A stretch of 64,000 nucleotides of DNA from an uncultured Planctomycetaceae bacterium (GTDB taxonomy: Bacteria > Planctomycetota > Planctomycetia > Planctomycetales > Planctomycetaceae), in assembly GCA_937916515.1 (NCBI GenBank), contig CALFSX010000012.1, forward strand, positions 1-64,000, given 5' to 3'. Under the pieces are notes generated by a model. The model ran no database searches. It saw only the letters and a program-made list of their open reading frames with translations, and had not been told where the DNA came from. The translations under genes and the position numbers were made by a program. Shown here piece after piece: positions 45,931 through 55,101 of this stretch (its first letter is position 1; every line of letters starts with the position of its first letter).

Positions 45931-48900
45931 ATGACCATGCTTCCGCGTTCATTGGTTTGCACAGTTTTGTCCACCGCAGTGGTGGCATTAACGACGACAC
46001 CTGCCGCTGCTGACTCAAAGCTGGAATTCTTTGAAACGTCAATTCGCCCCGTGCTTATTGAACGATGCTCGCAATGTCACGGCGCTCACAAGCAAAACGG
46101 GGGGCTTCGAGTTGATTCTCTGGCCGCGTTATTGAAGGGCGGCGACACCGGGCCAGCCATCGTTGCCGGCAATGCGGCTGACAGTCTACTGATCAAGGCC
46201 ATTCAGCGCAGCGAAGAATTGGCGATGCCGCCGGATGAGTCGCTAACTAAGCCTGAAGTTGATTCGTTGACGCACTGGATCAACGACGGTGCTGCCTGGC
46301 CAGAAGGTCTGACGCAACTCGATTCTCGCAAAGACACGACATGGAAGCAACATTGGGCGTTTCAGAAGATTCAGCAACCAGCGGTACCGCAAATTGAAAA
46401 CGACTGGATTCAAACGCCGATCGACGCATTCGTTCTGCAGAAGTTAACGTCGAACGGCTTACAACATGCCGCCAGAGCAGATGCTCGCACACTTGTCCGG
46501 CGAGCCAGTTACGGGCTGACCGGGCTGCCTCCGACTTCGGAACACATCGAAGCATTCGCGTCTGATGAAAGTACCGAAGCCTGGCCGCGAGTCGTCGATC
46601 GCCTTTTGGAATCTCCGCAATATGGCGAACAATGGGCGCGTCACTGGCTGGACGTCGCTCGTTACGCTGACACCAAAGGATACGTATATGCTCGCGAAGA
46701 ACGCTTCTGGATTCATGCGTGGGCGTATCGCGACTGGGTGGTTCGTGTGTTGAACAACGACATCGCCTACGACCGCTTCCTGCAACTGCAGATCGCTGCG
46801 GATCAAGTCGAAGACTGTCAACCTGAAGACATGGCGGCGATGGGCTTTCTGACTTTGGGCAGACGTTTTCTAGGCATCAAGCACGACATCATCGACGACC
46901 GTATCGATGTCGTCTGCCGCAGCACCATGGGACTAACGGTCGCATGTGCTCGCTGCCATGACCACAAGTACGATCCCATACCGACAGCCGATTATTATTC
47001 CTTGTACGGTGTTTTCGACAGTTGCTACGAACGCGTAGTGCCGATCGGCGATGAAGCTTCCACCGACGAGGCGTTTGCCACAGAACTGCAGAAAAGGCAG
47101 ACGACGCTCACCAATGCAAGGCAAAAAGTCTGTGCTCAGGCGTCGCAACGACATCGCGACCGCATAGCAGAATATCTCATTGCTCAAACAGAATTGGCGA
47201 AGTATCCGCAAGCCGGATTCGATCAGATCATCCCGCCATCCGACATTCATCCTCAAATTGTGCATCGATGGAATCACTGGCTGCGCAACGCGGGACGCCG
47301 TCACGATCCCGTCTTTCGAGCCTGGGACGAATTTCGGCAGTTGGCGGAAGAATCCTTCGCCGAAGATGCCGTTAAAATTACCGAACAGCTGGCAACATTA
47401 ACGCCCGCGGATCTGAACCCAATCGTAGCTTCGTCGTTTGTTAAAACGCCAAGTTCTTTTGACGAAGTGGCTATACGTTATGGCGAATTACTTCAACGTA
47501 TCAACGAAAAATGGAAGGCTGAAATAAAAGCTGCGGCCGATCACAAGTCCGTGGTTCCGGAAAGGCTCTCAAATCCCGCTGAAGAACAGCTGCGTCAGGC
47601 GATATATGGCCCCACATCTCCATGCACAATTCCTGATGTGCACATTTCAAACACTGAAACTCTGCTGGCCAGCGACGAAGTTACGCAACTTTGGAAACAC
47701 CAGGGCGAAGTTGATCGCTGGATAATACAATCGCAACACAATCTTCCCCACGCACTCACACTGGCAGATCGGGCGGCACCGGTTGAACCACGAATCTTTC
47801 GGCGAGGCAATCCGGCGAATGTGGGAGAATCCGTTTCACGCCATTTTCTGACACTGTTTTCAGAAAGCCCGGGTACAGCGCATGAGTTCAACAGCGGTAG
47901 TGGGCGTCGCGAACTGGCAGACGCGATCATCAGCAAAGACAACCCGCTTACGGCTCGAGTCATCGTCAATCGCGTTTGGGCGCAGCATTTTGGACGCGGC
48001 CTGGTTCCATCACCAAGCGACTTTGGCCTGCGAGCGGACGAACCATCGCATCCGGAACTGCTGGACTGGCTTTCCGGATGGTTTATGAACAACGGCTGGC
48101 AGTTAAAGCGGTTGCATCGCCTCATCATGACGTCATCCGTCTATCAACAGGCTTCAGAAGGTTTGGATAAAGAGTCGTTACAAGCGGCTGTTGAGAAAGA
48201 TCCGGGCAACCGGTTGCTGTGGCGAATGACGCCGCATCGGTTGACGTTTGAAGAGTTCCGCGATTCGCTTCTGCAGGCCTCGGGAGAGCTACAAACAACG
48301 GCTGGCGGCAAACCATTCGATTTATTCGCTGCCGACGCTGTGCCTCGACGAACAATCTACGGCATGGTTGACCGCCAATACCTTCCCGGCGCGCTGCGGA
48401 CGTTTGACTTTCCCAATCCAGATCTTCACATCGCTCAACGATCACAAACAACGGTGCCTCAACAGGCGTTGTTCTTCATGAACCACGAACTGGTTTTGAA
48501 ACAAGTTCGTCTGCTGACCAAATCGACTGAAGATCTTCCGGACGTTGCTTCTCGAGTTCAGCAACTATTTCGAAGAATTCTGCAGCGAAACCCCACGTCC
48601 TCCGAAATCACGGATGCGCTTGGCCTGGCTGAATCCGGGGGTTCAAAGATCGAAGACGCGTTGTCCGCAACGGCGGCCGATTGGAGTTACGGATACGGCG
48701 AAGTTGACGAAACCAATCACAAGGTCATCAACTTTGAACCAGCACCTCACTTCACCGGATCGGCCTGGCAGGGAGGCCCCAACTGGCCGGACGCCAGGCT
48801 TGGCTGGGTGAATCTAACAGCGGTCGGCGGGCATCCAGGCGACACTCGCAAACACGCGTGTGTGCGACGGTGGACTGCACCGCGAGACATGACGATCCGG

Positions 48901-49263
48901 ATTGAATCGAAGTTCGTTCACGAACCTGCTGTCGGTGATGGCGTGCGAGTGTTCGTGCTGGCAGGTGACGGACAGGAATTGTACGCGGACATAATCCACC
49001 AAAAAACGGTCGATGTGAACGCTGACGAAGTGCAGGTCGCCAAAGGAGCCGTGATTGACTTCGTAGTCGACATTAACGAAGTCCTTAACAGCGATCAATT
49101 TCTTTGGAGAATTACAATCACCGACAGGTCCGCTTCGGTTGCAGACCACTCGGCATGGGATTCGGAAAAGGATTTCACTCACGATTCAATCAGTCCGCTG
49201 TCTCCCTGGCAGCAACTGGTTCACGTGCTGATCTGCACCAACGAATTTATGTTTGTCGACTAA
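45931..49263 (+). CDS. Second planctomycete cytochrome protein: PSCyt1 - DUF1549 - DUF1553 with C-terminal beta-rich module
   Basis: 1110 aa. Signal peptide ends near TTTPAAADS. PSCyt1: IRPVLIERCSQCHGAH, GLRVDSLAALLKGGDTGPAI, AMPPDESLT, WINDGAAWPEG. DUF1549: TPIDAFVLQKL, YGLTGLPPTSEHI, LLESPQYGEQWARHWLDVARYADTKGY, CARCHDHKYDPIPTADYYSL. DUF1553: GRRELADAIISKDNPLTARVIVNRVWAQHFGRGLVPSPSDFGLRAD, WLSGWFMNNGWQLKRLHR, LTFEEFRDSLLQASGEL, TVPQQALFFMNHELV. The extra module (about 910-1066: ADWSYGYGEVD, HFTGSAWQGGP, GGHPGDT, RRWTAPRDMTI, VIDFVVDINEV) is placed after the RNPTSSE helix, unlike in the upstream paralogue. Partner DUF1501 gene begins 40 bp downstream. Confidence 0.92.
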   Translation: MTMLPRSLVCTVLSTAVVALTTTPAAADSKLEFFETSIRPVLIERCSQCHGAHKQNGGLRVDSLAALLKGGDTGPAIVAGNAADSLLIKAIQRSEELAMPPDESLTKPEVDSLTHWINDGAAWPEGLTQLDSRKDTTWKQHWAFQKIQQPAVPQIENDWIQTPIDAFVLQKLTSNGLQHAARADARTLVRRASYGLTGLPPTSEHIEAFASDESTEAWPRVVDRLLESPQYGEQWARHWLDVARYADTKGYVYAREERFWIHAWAYRDWVVRVLNNDIAYDRFLQLQIAADQVEDCQPEDMAAMGFLTLGRRFLGIKHDIIDDRIDVVCRSTMGLTVACARCHDHKYDPIPTADYYSLYGVFDSCYERVVPIGDEASTDEAFATELQKRQTTLTNARQKVCAQASQRHRDRIAEYLIAQTELAKYPQAGFDQIIPPSDIHPQIVHRWNHWLRNAGRRHDPVFRAWDEFRQLAEESFAEDAVKITEQLATLTPADLNPIVASSFVKTPSSFDEVAIRYGELLQRINEKWKAEIKAAADHKSVVPERLSNPAEEQLRQAIYGPTSPCTIPDVHISNTETLLASDEVTQLWKHQGEVDRWIIQSQHNLPHALTLADRAAPVEPRIFRRGNPANVGESVSRHFLTLFSESPGTAHEFNSGSGRRELADAIISKDNPLTARVIVNRVWAQHFGRGLVPSPSDFGLRADEPSHPELLDWLSGWFMNNGWQLKRLHRLIMTSSVYQQASEGLDKESLQAAVEKDPGNRLLWRMTPHRLTFEEFRDSLLQASGELQTTAGGKPFDLFAADAVPRRTIYGMVDRQYLPGALRTFDFPNPDLHIAQRSQTTVPQQALFFMNHELVLKQVRLLTKSTEDLPDVASRVQQLFRRILQRNPTSSEITDALGLAESGGSKIEDALSATAADWSYGYGEVDETNHKVINFEPAPHFTGSAWQGGPNWPDARLGWVNLTAVGGHPGDTRKHACVRRWTAPRDMTIRIESKFVHEPAVGDGVRVFVLAGDGQELYADIIHQKTVDVNADEVQVAKGAVIDFVVDINEVLNSDQFLWRITITDRSASVADHSAWDSEKDFTHDSISPLSPWQQLVHVLICTNEFMFVD

Positions 49264-49302
49264 TCCATCGTTCAACAATGCATGTCGAATGGCAAGTAAA
49301 CA

Positions 49303-50706
49303 ATGACTCATCCTTCCCCAACTCAAACCGCCACTTCTCGCCGAACACTGCTGCAGCAATCCGCGCTGGGCGTTGGTGGGTTGGGGCTGATGAGTCTGCT
49401 GCAAAACGAAGGTCAGGCCGATTCTTTACAGACCCGGTCTGTACACTTTCCGCCTAAAGCGAAGCGAGTTATTCACTTCTTCCTGAATGGCGGCCCGTCG
49501 CATGTTGACACCTTCGACCCCAAACCGGCGCTCGCACGTTTTTCAGGACGGACTGTCTCCGACAACCTGGCGACGGAACGCAAGACCGGTGCTGCCCTGC
49601 CCTCGCCGTTTCGATTTCGTAAGTACGGCCAATCGGGTATCGAAGTCAGCGAACTTTTTCACAAGACGGCCCAGCATATCGATGACATTGCCGTCATTCG
49701 ATCTATGTATGCCGAAGTGCCCAATCATGAGCCATCACTAATGCTGATGAATTGCGGCGATTCTGTACAAACTCGCCCCAGTTTCGGTTCATGGACACTG
49801 TACGGACTGGGAGCAGAAAATCAGAACCTGCCTGGTTTCATCGCGATGTGTCCCGGAGGTCTGCCAATCAAAGACAACGAAAACTGGCAGGCCGGATTTC
49901 TGCCCGGCTCACTTCAAGGCACCTATGTCGATTCACAGCACAAAGACATCAGCAAGCTGATCGAAAACATCGAACACGCTCATATTTCAACAACCAGCCA
50001 AAGACGGCAGCTGGATCTGCTGGCCAAGTGGAATACTCAACACAAGTCCACTCGATCGGACCAGCGCCTTGACGCCCGCATCAATTCCTACGAACTCGCC
50101 TTTCGCATGCAACGCGACGCCGCAGAAGCGTTCGACATTTCCGGCGAACCAAAGTACGTGCAGGAACAGTACGGCGACGGAGTACACGGCCGTCAGACGC
50201 TTATTGCTCGAAGGCTGCTGGAACGAGGTGTCCGCTTTGTCCAACTGTGGCATGGCGCGGGGCAACCGTGGGACAATCACAGCAATATCGAAGCCGAACA
50301 TCGCAAGCTTGCCGGTCAACTGGATCAGCCCGTGGCGGCGTTGCTGGCCGATCTGAAACAGCGAGGAATGCTGGAAGACACTCTGGTACTGTTCGGCGGC
50401 GAATTCGGACGCACTCCAACGGTGGAACTTGCCGGCGACGGAAAGCCCATCAACGGTCGTGACCATAACCACTGGGGATTCAGCGTCTGGATGGCCGGAG
50501 GCGGCATTAAAGGCGGCACGGTTTACGGGGCCACCGATGAACTCGGCTTCAAGGCGGCCGACAAGCCAACCAGCGCCCACGACCTGCATGCCACAATGCT
50601 GCACGCCATGGGAATCAACCACGAAAAACTCACCTACCGTTACGCCGGTCGAGACTACCGTTTAACGGACGTTCACGGGAAAGTCATTCACGACATTTTA
50701 AGTTGA
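49303..50706 (+). CDS. DUF1501 protein (second copy)
   Basis: 467 aa. Twin-arginine-like N-terminus (SRRTLLQQSALGVGGLGLM). Conserved blocks: RVIHFFLNGGPSHVDTFDPKPAL, HIDDIAVIRSMYAE, WTLYGLGAENQNLPGFIAM, LIARRLLERGVRFVQLWHGAGQPWDNHSNIE, LVLFGGEFGRTPTVE, GRDHNHWGFSVWMAGGGIKGGTVYGATDELG and MLHAMGINHEKLTYRYAGRDYRLTDVHG. This copy has the common GGEFGRTP motif, while the first copy has GGEIGRLP. It lies 40 bp after its DUF1553 partner, probably one transcript. The 280 bp after its stop hold no further gene that I can see. Confidence 0.93.
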   Translation: MTHPSPTQTATSRRTLLQQSALGVGGLGLMSLLQNEGQADSLQTRSVHFPPKAKRVIHFFLNGGPSHVDTFDPKPALARFSGRTVSDNLATERKTGAALPSPFRFRKYGQSGIEVSELFHKTAQHIDDIAVIRSMYAEVPNHEPSLMLMNCGDSVQTRPSFGSWTLYGLGAENQNLPGFIAMCPGGLPIKDNENWQAGFLPGSLQGTYVDSQHKDISKLIENIEHAHISTTSQRRQLDLLAKWNTQHKSTRSDQRLDARINSYELAFRMQRDAAEAFDISGEPKYVQEQYGDGVHGRQTLIARRLLERGVRFVQLWHGAGQPWDNHSNIEAEHRKLAGQLDQPVAALLADLKQRGMLEDTLVLFGGEFGRTPTVELAGDGKPINGRDHNHWGFSVWMAGGGIKGGTVYGATDELGFKAADKPTSAHDLHATMLHAMGINHEKLTYRYAGRDYRLTDVHGKVIHDILS

Positions 50707-50986
50707 GCGAGGCCAGATCCGCCGGTCTACTCCACTCTTTAAAACTCGTTCCCCCGCATCCCGTTTGCGAATAGCCAGAAACATTCGTTTCCATAGAGGT
50801 GAACGCACAAAGACGACTGCCAGCGGCCTGCGTTAGCGCCGAAAACATTGCAGAATCAAGGCAGGCTTCACGTAAAGCTGATGTTTATAGTCCATCAAGC
50901 AGAAGTTTCAGGGTGGCATTTGGTAACCTTTGTGCCTTTCCAAAACTTCGATCCACAAAGCCATTCTGCTTGATTCGTGAATTCTT

Positions 50987-53824
50987 ATGGCCACGCAAAC
51001 TGACCTGTTTCCTGAACAGAAAAAACTTGTCCTGCTGGATGGCATGGCTCTGCTGTATCGAGCTCACTTTGCTCTGGTCCGTAGTCCCCGCATGACTTCC
51101 GGTGGACTTTGCACGTCCGGTGTGTTCGGGTTCGCCAACACTGTGCTGGATATCATCAAAAAGGAAAACCCCACGCACATTGCGGCGGCGTTTGATACTC
51201 CGGAACCGACTGAACGGCATAAACTTTTCCCCGAATACAAAGCTCAACGCGACGCACTGCCGGAAGACATTGGAGCTCAGTTTCCTTACATCGACAGACT
51301 GCTGCAAGGCTTCAATATCACCATCATCAGGATGCCGGGCTACGAAGCTGACGACATCATCGGCACACTCGCTCACCAGGCAACCGATCTGGGCTATCGC
51401 ACGTTGATGGTGACTCCCGATAAAGATTATCACCAGCTTGTCAGCGAAGACGCAGTGATCTTTCGACCAGGGCGACAGGGTGCAGCATATGAAACTTTGG
51501 GAATTCCCGAAGTGCTGGCTCATTGGGACATCGAACGCGTTGATCAGGTGATTGATATTTTAGGGCTGATGGGCGACGCCAGCGACAATATTCCTGGCGT
51601 TCCCGGAATCGGCCCCAAGACGGCTCAAAAGCTGATTGCGGAATTTGGGACCGTTGAAAACCTGCTGCAAAACACCGGCAAACTGAAAGGAAAGCAGAAA
51701 GAACGTGTCGAAGAAAATGCCGAACAGGCATTGCTATCAAAGCGTCTGGTTACCATTCAACTGGATGTGCCGCACACTGTCGACATCAATGGGTTGCAGC
51801 GGAAACCTCAAAACGACGAAGCGTTGCAGGCGTTATTCGAAGAACTGGAATTCGACGGTCTGGGCAAGAAACTGTTTGGCAACAAGTTTTCGTCATCCGC
51901 CAGTCGCACGGCAAGAATCCGTGAAAAGCGTGAAGTGCAGATTCAGGCCACGCTGTTTGATGATGCCGACGAAGTCGAACTAAAAACCATCAAAAGCGTG
52001 AAACACGAGTATCACGTCGTCAAAACCGCTGAACAGCGAGCGGCCTTGATTCAGCAATTACTAAGTCAAAAAGAAATCTGTTTCGATTCAGAAACAACCG
52101 GCCTGGACCCACGCACCGCTTTGCCGCTGGGACTGTCTTTCAGCTTTCAGCCAAACATCGCTTACTATGTTGTGTGCGACGCCTCCCAACCGACAAACGC
52201 TGCACCGAAAGAAACCAGCAGTGAAGCTCAGGCAATTCTGGATGAATTTCGAATCGTCCTGGAAAACGAATCCATTCGAAAAATCGGGCACAATCTGAAG
52301 TATGACGTATCGCTGTTGAAATGGCATGGAATTGATATCAAAGGCGAACTGTTTGACACCATGCTGGCGCATTCCATGAAGGAACCGGAAATGCGTCACG
52401 GGCTGGACTATCTATCCGAACTTTATCTCGCCTACAAACCAATTCCCACCAGTGACCTGATTGGCAAAAAGGGAGAAGAACAACGGAACATGCGCGACGT
52501 GCCGCTGGAACAGCTGGCCGAATACGCGTGTGAAGATGCCGACGTAACACTTCAGGTTGCGCGTGCGATTGAACCGGATATCAAAGCTCAGGGAGTCGCT
52601 CAGGTTTGTTACGAAGTGGAATGCCCGCTGGTTAACGTGTTGGTCGATATGGAATTCGAAGGCATTCGGCTGGACACCGTTGCTCTGGAAAAATACTCAC
52701 AACAACTGGAAGTCGACATCGCCGCGTTGAAGGACACGATTTACACAGCGGCAGGCCATGAATTCAATATCGATTCGCCAAAGCAACTAGGCGTTGTGCT
52801 TTACGAAGAACTGAAACTGGACAAGAACCCAAAGAAGACGGCCACCGGTCAATGGTCAACTCGCGAAACAGAACTGCAGCGGCTGGCCGGACGCCACCAG
52901 ATTGTGGCGGATGTCCTGGACTATCGAAACGCCGTCAAGTTGAAGTCTGTCTATGTTGATCAACTTCCGTCACACGTAAACCCGAAAACGGGGCGGCTGC
53001 ATACGCATTACAGCCAGACATGGACGGCGACGGGCCGTATGCAGAGCAACGATCCCAACCTGCAGACCATTCCGATTCGAAAAGCAAGAGGTCGGGAAAT
53101 CAGAGCTGCGTTTGTGCCACGCAATGAAGACTACTTGCTGCTGTCGGCAGACTATTCGCAAATCGAACTGCGAATTATGGCCGAACTAAGCGGCGACGAA
53201 GCCATGCTGCAGGCGTTCAGCGAAGGCACAGACATTCATCAGGTGACCGCAGCAAAGGTCTATGGTGTTTCGCTGGAAGAAGTTACTCGCGAAATGCGAG
53301 ACAAAGCCAAAATGGTCAACTTCGGCATCATTTATGGGATCTCGGGGTTTGGCCTGCAACAGCGTCTGAACATTCCGCGAACCGAAGCTAACGAGCTGAT
53401 AGAAAACTACAAAAAGGAATATCCGGGAGTTCAACGCTGGATTGACGCGACAATTGAATTTGCCAAACAGCACGGCTACGTGAAGACTCAAACAGGCCGA
53501 CGACGCTATTTGCGTGATATCGATTCACGCAACAAGTCACTGGCCAACGCGGCCGAACGCCTGGCGATGAACAGTCCGATTCAGGGCACCGCCGCCGACA
53601 TGTTGAAACTGGCGATGATTAAAGTCCACACGGCACTTCACGACGGCAACTTTCAGACAAAAATGCTGTTGACGGTCCATGACGAAATCGTATTCGACAT
53701 GCTGAAATCAGAAGAAGACAGCGTGAAACCTGTCATAGAACAGGCGATGAAAACAGCGTTGCCGATGCAGGTTCCGATTCTTGTGGAAATGGGCACCGGA
53801 TCGAATTGGCTGGAAGCTCATTAG
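50987..53824 (+). CDS. polA: DNA polymerase I
   Basis: 945 aa, standard full-length. 5'-3' exonuclease domain (LLDGMALLYRAHFAL, AAAFDTPEPTERHKLFPEYKAQR, PGYEADDIIGTLA, GLMGDASDNIPGVPGIGPKTAQKLI). 3'-5' exonuclease domain with the catalytic Asp/Glu still present (CFDSETTGLDP), KIGHNLKYDVSLL and YACEDADVTLQ, so proofreading is expected. Polymerase motifs: TATGRMQSNDPNLQTIPIR, motif A DYSQIELRIMA, O-helix RDKAKMVNFGIIYG (Phe at the sugar-selecting position) and motif C VHDEIVF. Ends in the typical NWLEAH. The TAG stop codon is the first TAG of repeat copy D. Confidence 0.98.
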   Translation: MATQTDLFPEQKKLVLLDGMALLYRAHFALVRSPRMTSGGLCTSGVFGFANTVLDIIKKENPTHIAAAFDTPEPTERHKLFPEYKAQRDALPEDIGAQFPYIDRLLQGFNITIIRMPGYEADDIIGTLAHQATDLGYRTLMVTPDKDYHQLVSEDAVIFRPGRQGAAYETLGIPEVLAHWDIERVDQVIDILGLMGDASDNIPGVPGIGPKTAQKLIAEFGTVENLLQNTGKLKGKQKERVEENAEQALLSKRLVTIQLDVPHTVDINGLQRKPQNDEALQALFEELEFDGLGKKLFGNKFSSSASRTARIREKREVQIQATLFDDADEVELKTIKSVKHEYHVVKTAEQRAALIQQLLSQKEICFDSETTGLDPRTALPLGLSFSFQPNIAYYVVCDASQPTNAAPKETSSEAQAILDEFRIVLENESIRKIGHNLKYDVSLLKWHGIDIKGELFDTMLAHSMKEPEMRHGLDYLSELYLAYKPIPTSDLIGKKGEEQRNMRDVPLEQLAEYACEDADVTLQVARAIEPDIKAQGVAQVCYEVECPLVNVLVDMEFEGIRLDTVALEKYSQQLEVDIAALKDTIYTAAGHEFNIDSPKQLGVVLYEELKLDKNPKKTATGQWSTRETELQRLAGRHQIVADVLDYRNAVKLKSVYVDQLPSHVNPKTGRLHTHYSQTWTATGRMQSNDPNLQTIPIRKARGREIRAAFVPRNEDYLLLSADYSQIELRIMAELSGDEAMLQAFSEGTDIHQVTAAKVYGVSLEEVTREMRDKAKMVNFGIIYGISGFGLQQRLNIPRTEANELIENYKKEYPGVQRWIDATIEFAKQHGYVKTQTGRRRYLRDIDSRNKSLANAAERLAMNSPIQGTAADMLKLAMIKVHTALHDGNFQTKMLLTVHDEIVFDMLKSEEDSVKPVIEQAMKTALPMQVPILVEMGTGSNWLEAH

Positions 53825-53954
53825 TGTCTTACTCAAAATGATGCGTGCACGGTGCGCGTGTTGGTCGTAGCGACAACGGAGCGACTCGGCGATTCGAACG
53901 TCCCATGTCTTGCAGCTAACCACGCCACTGGGTCAAGGGCGAAGCCCTTGTTAG
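53821..53954 (+). repeat. Dispersed 134-bp repeat, copy D
   Basis: Bounded by TTAG at 53821-53824 and 53951-53954. The first TAG is the polA stop codon. Contains AGTGTCTTACTCAAAATGATG-like left end, GTGCACGGTGCGC, CGTAGCGACAACGGAGCGA, CGGCGATTCGAACGTC, CCACGCCAC and a terminal perfect hairpin CAAGGGC-GAA-GCCCTTG (53934-53950). It is the best-preserved copy and probably the reference for the family. Confidence 0.87.
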
Positions 53955-53978
53955 AGATTTGTGCAGTTGGAGATCAGG

Positions 53979-54047
53979 ATTAGCCGTTTGGGCGTTAGCC
54001 CCGATTTAGGCACCTGAAAAACCGGGGCTAACGCCCAAACGGCTAAT
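53979..54047. repeat. Perfect 25-bp inverted repeat between convergent genes
   Basis: Arms at 53979-54003 and 54023-54047 (beginning ATTAGCCGTTTGGGCG), exact over 25 bp, 19-nt loop. The right arm contains the TAG stop codon of the LysR-type gene (54043-54045 on the minus strand). It sits 25 bp after repeat copy D and forms a strong bidirectional terminator between polA and the regulator. I recall similar TTAGCCGTTTGGGCGTTAGC elements from other planctomycete genomes; this needs a search. Confidence 0.85.
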
Positions 54048-54942
54048 GCAGCAACAGGTCTTTGGCGCTTTCGGAAATTGCCAGCACAGCTGGGTGCTTG
54101 ATTCGTCGTTCTACGGAGATCGCGTAAAAGCATTCTCTAATTTCGACGGTGCGTCCCAGCACTTTCACGTTGTATTGGCTGCACACGTCTTTCTCAATCG
54201 CTGTTGGAGCAGGAAACACGCCCTCCCCTGCCTGACCAAATACTTTCATCAAAGCGCTGTCTTCAAATTCTGCGCGAGTTTGGGGCTGGATTCCGAGCTT
54301 GGTGAACCAATGATTCAGATTTCGGCGAATGGAAGTGGTTTCGATAGGCTGCAACAGAGGCAGCAGACCCAGACAATCTGGAAATGACGCACTGTGCTTT
54401 TCCACGACATCGCTGGTGGCAAAAAACGAAACGCCGGATTCACCCAGCAGATGATTATAAGCCTTCACATTCATAGTGGGACCAACGGGGCTATCGCTCA
54501 GCACAAGGTCCAGACGGTGCACGGCAAGTTCTGCCAGCAAATCGTCCAACTTCCCTTCGACGCAGGAAATCTGAAGTTTGTGAGGTAAGTTCAGCGTTGG
54601 TTTCAACAGCCGATAAGTGATCAGTTTGGGCATCGCATCCGGCGTTCCGACTCGAAAGCGAGACGGCTTGAAGGATAGATTGCCTGCCAGCAGATCCTGA
54701 AACTCCTGCCCGGATGTAAAAATCTCCTCCGCGTAACCGAAGGCAATTTGACCGAATTCCGACAACTTGATGCTGCGAGACGAGCGGTCAAACAGACTTT
54801 TCCCAAGCGTTGCTTCGAATTGCTTCAATTGAGCACTGATGGTCGGACGGGACAGGTTCAACTGTTTGGCGGCTGCCGAGAAACTTCCCAGGCGCGCAGT
54901 TGTCCAGAAATAATAAAAGTGGTGATAGTTGAACCAAGCCAT
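54043..54942 (-). CDS. LysR-type transcriptional regulator, NhaR-like
   Basis: 299 aa. Starts MAWFNYHHFYYFWTTARLGSFSAAAKQLNLSRPTISAQLKQFE, where the NYHHxYYFW opening and winged helix-turn-helix match NhaR rather than generic LysR proteins. The C-terminal effector domain follows (RVGTPDAMPKLITYRLL, RLDLVLSDSPVG, GEGVFPAPTAIEKDV). NhaR in enteric bacteria responds to sodium and controls nhaA and an exopolysaccharide operon. Here the regulator is divergent from a type I secretion operon, with 159 bp between start codons, so it probably controls that operon and itself. Signal unknown. Confidence 0.92.
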   Translation of the reverse strand: MAWFNYHHFYYFWTTARLGSFSAAAKQLNLSRPTISAQLKQFEATLGKSLFDRSSRSIKLSEFGQIAFGYAEEIFTSGQEFQDLLAGNLSFKPSRFRVGTPDAMPKLITYRLLKPTLNLPHKLQISCVEGKLDDLLAELAVHRLDLVLSDSPVGPTMNVKAYNHLLGESGVSFFATSDVVEKHSASFPDCLGLLPLLQPIETTSIRRNLNHWFTKLGIQPQTRAEFEDSALMKVFGQAGEGVFPAPTAIEKDVCSQYNVKVLGRTVEIRECFYAISVERRIKHPAVLAISESAKDLLLH

Positions 54943-54956
54943 GATCGTAGCTTTTA

Positions 54957-55010
54957 TCTACGGTTGAATTTAAAAAAAACAGTTTGTCTACGCTGATATT
55001 CTGCCGTAGA
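54957..55010. promoter_or_regulatory. Candidate LysR operator in the divergent promoter
   Basis: TCTACGG (54957-54963) and its reverse complement CCGTAGA (55004-55010) are 40 bp apart in the 159-bp gap, with a further TCTACG at 54987-54992 between them and an A-rich tract at 54970-54979. Repeated CTACG half-sites are the kind of array a LysR tetramer binds. Assignment is inference from position. Confidence 0.45.
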
Positions 55011-55101
55011 AGGAACAATAGCAACAGTCGCGTTACCGCCGGATCTTTGCAATCTTGACGGTTTTAAGCATTTTTAGCCCTGAATTTATTAAGTTCGCTC
55101 T

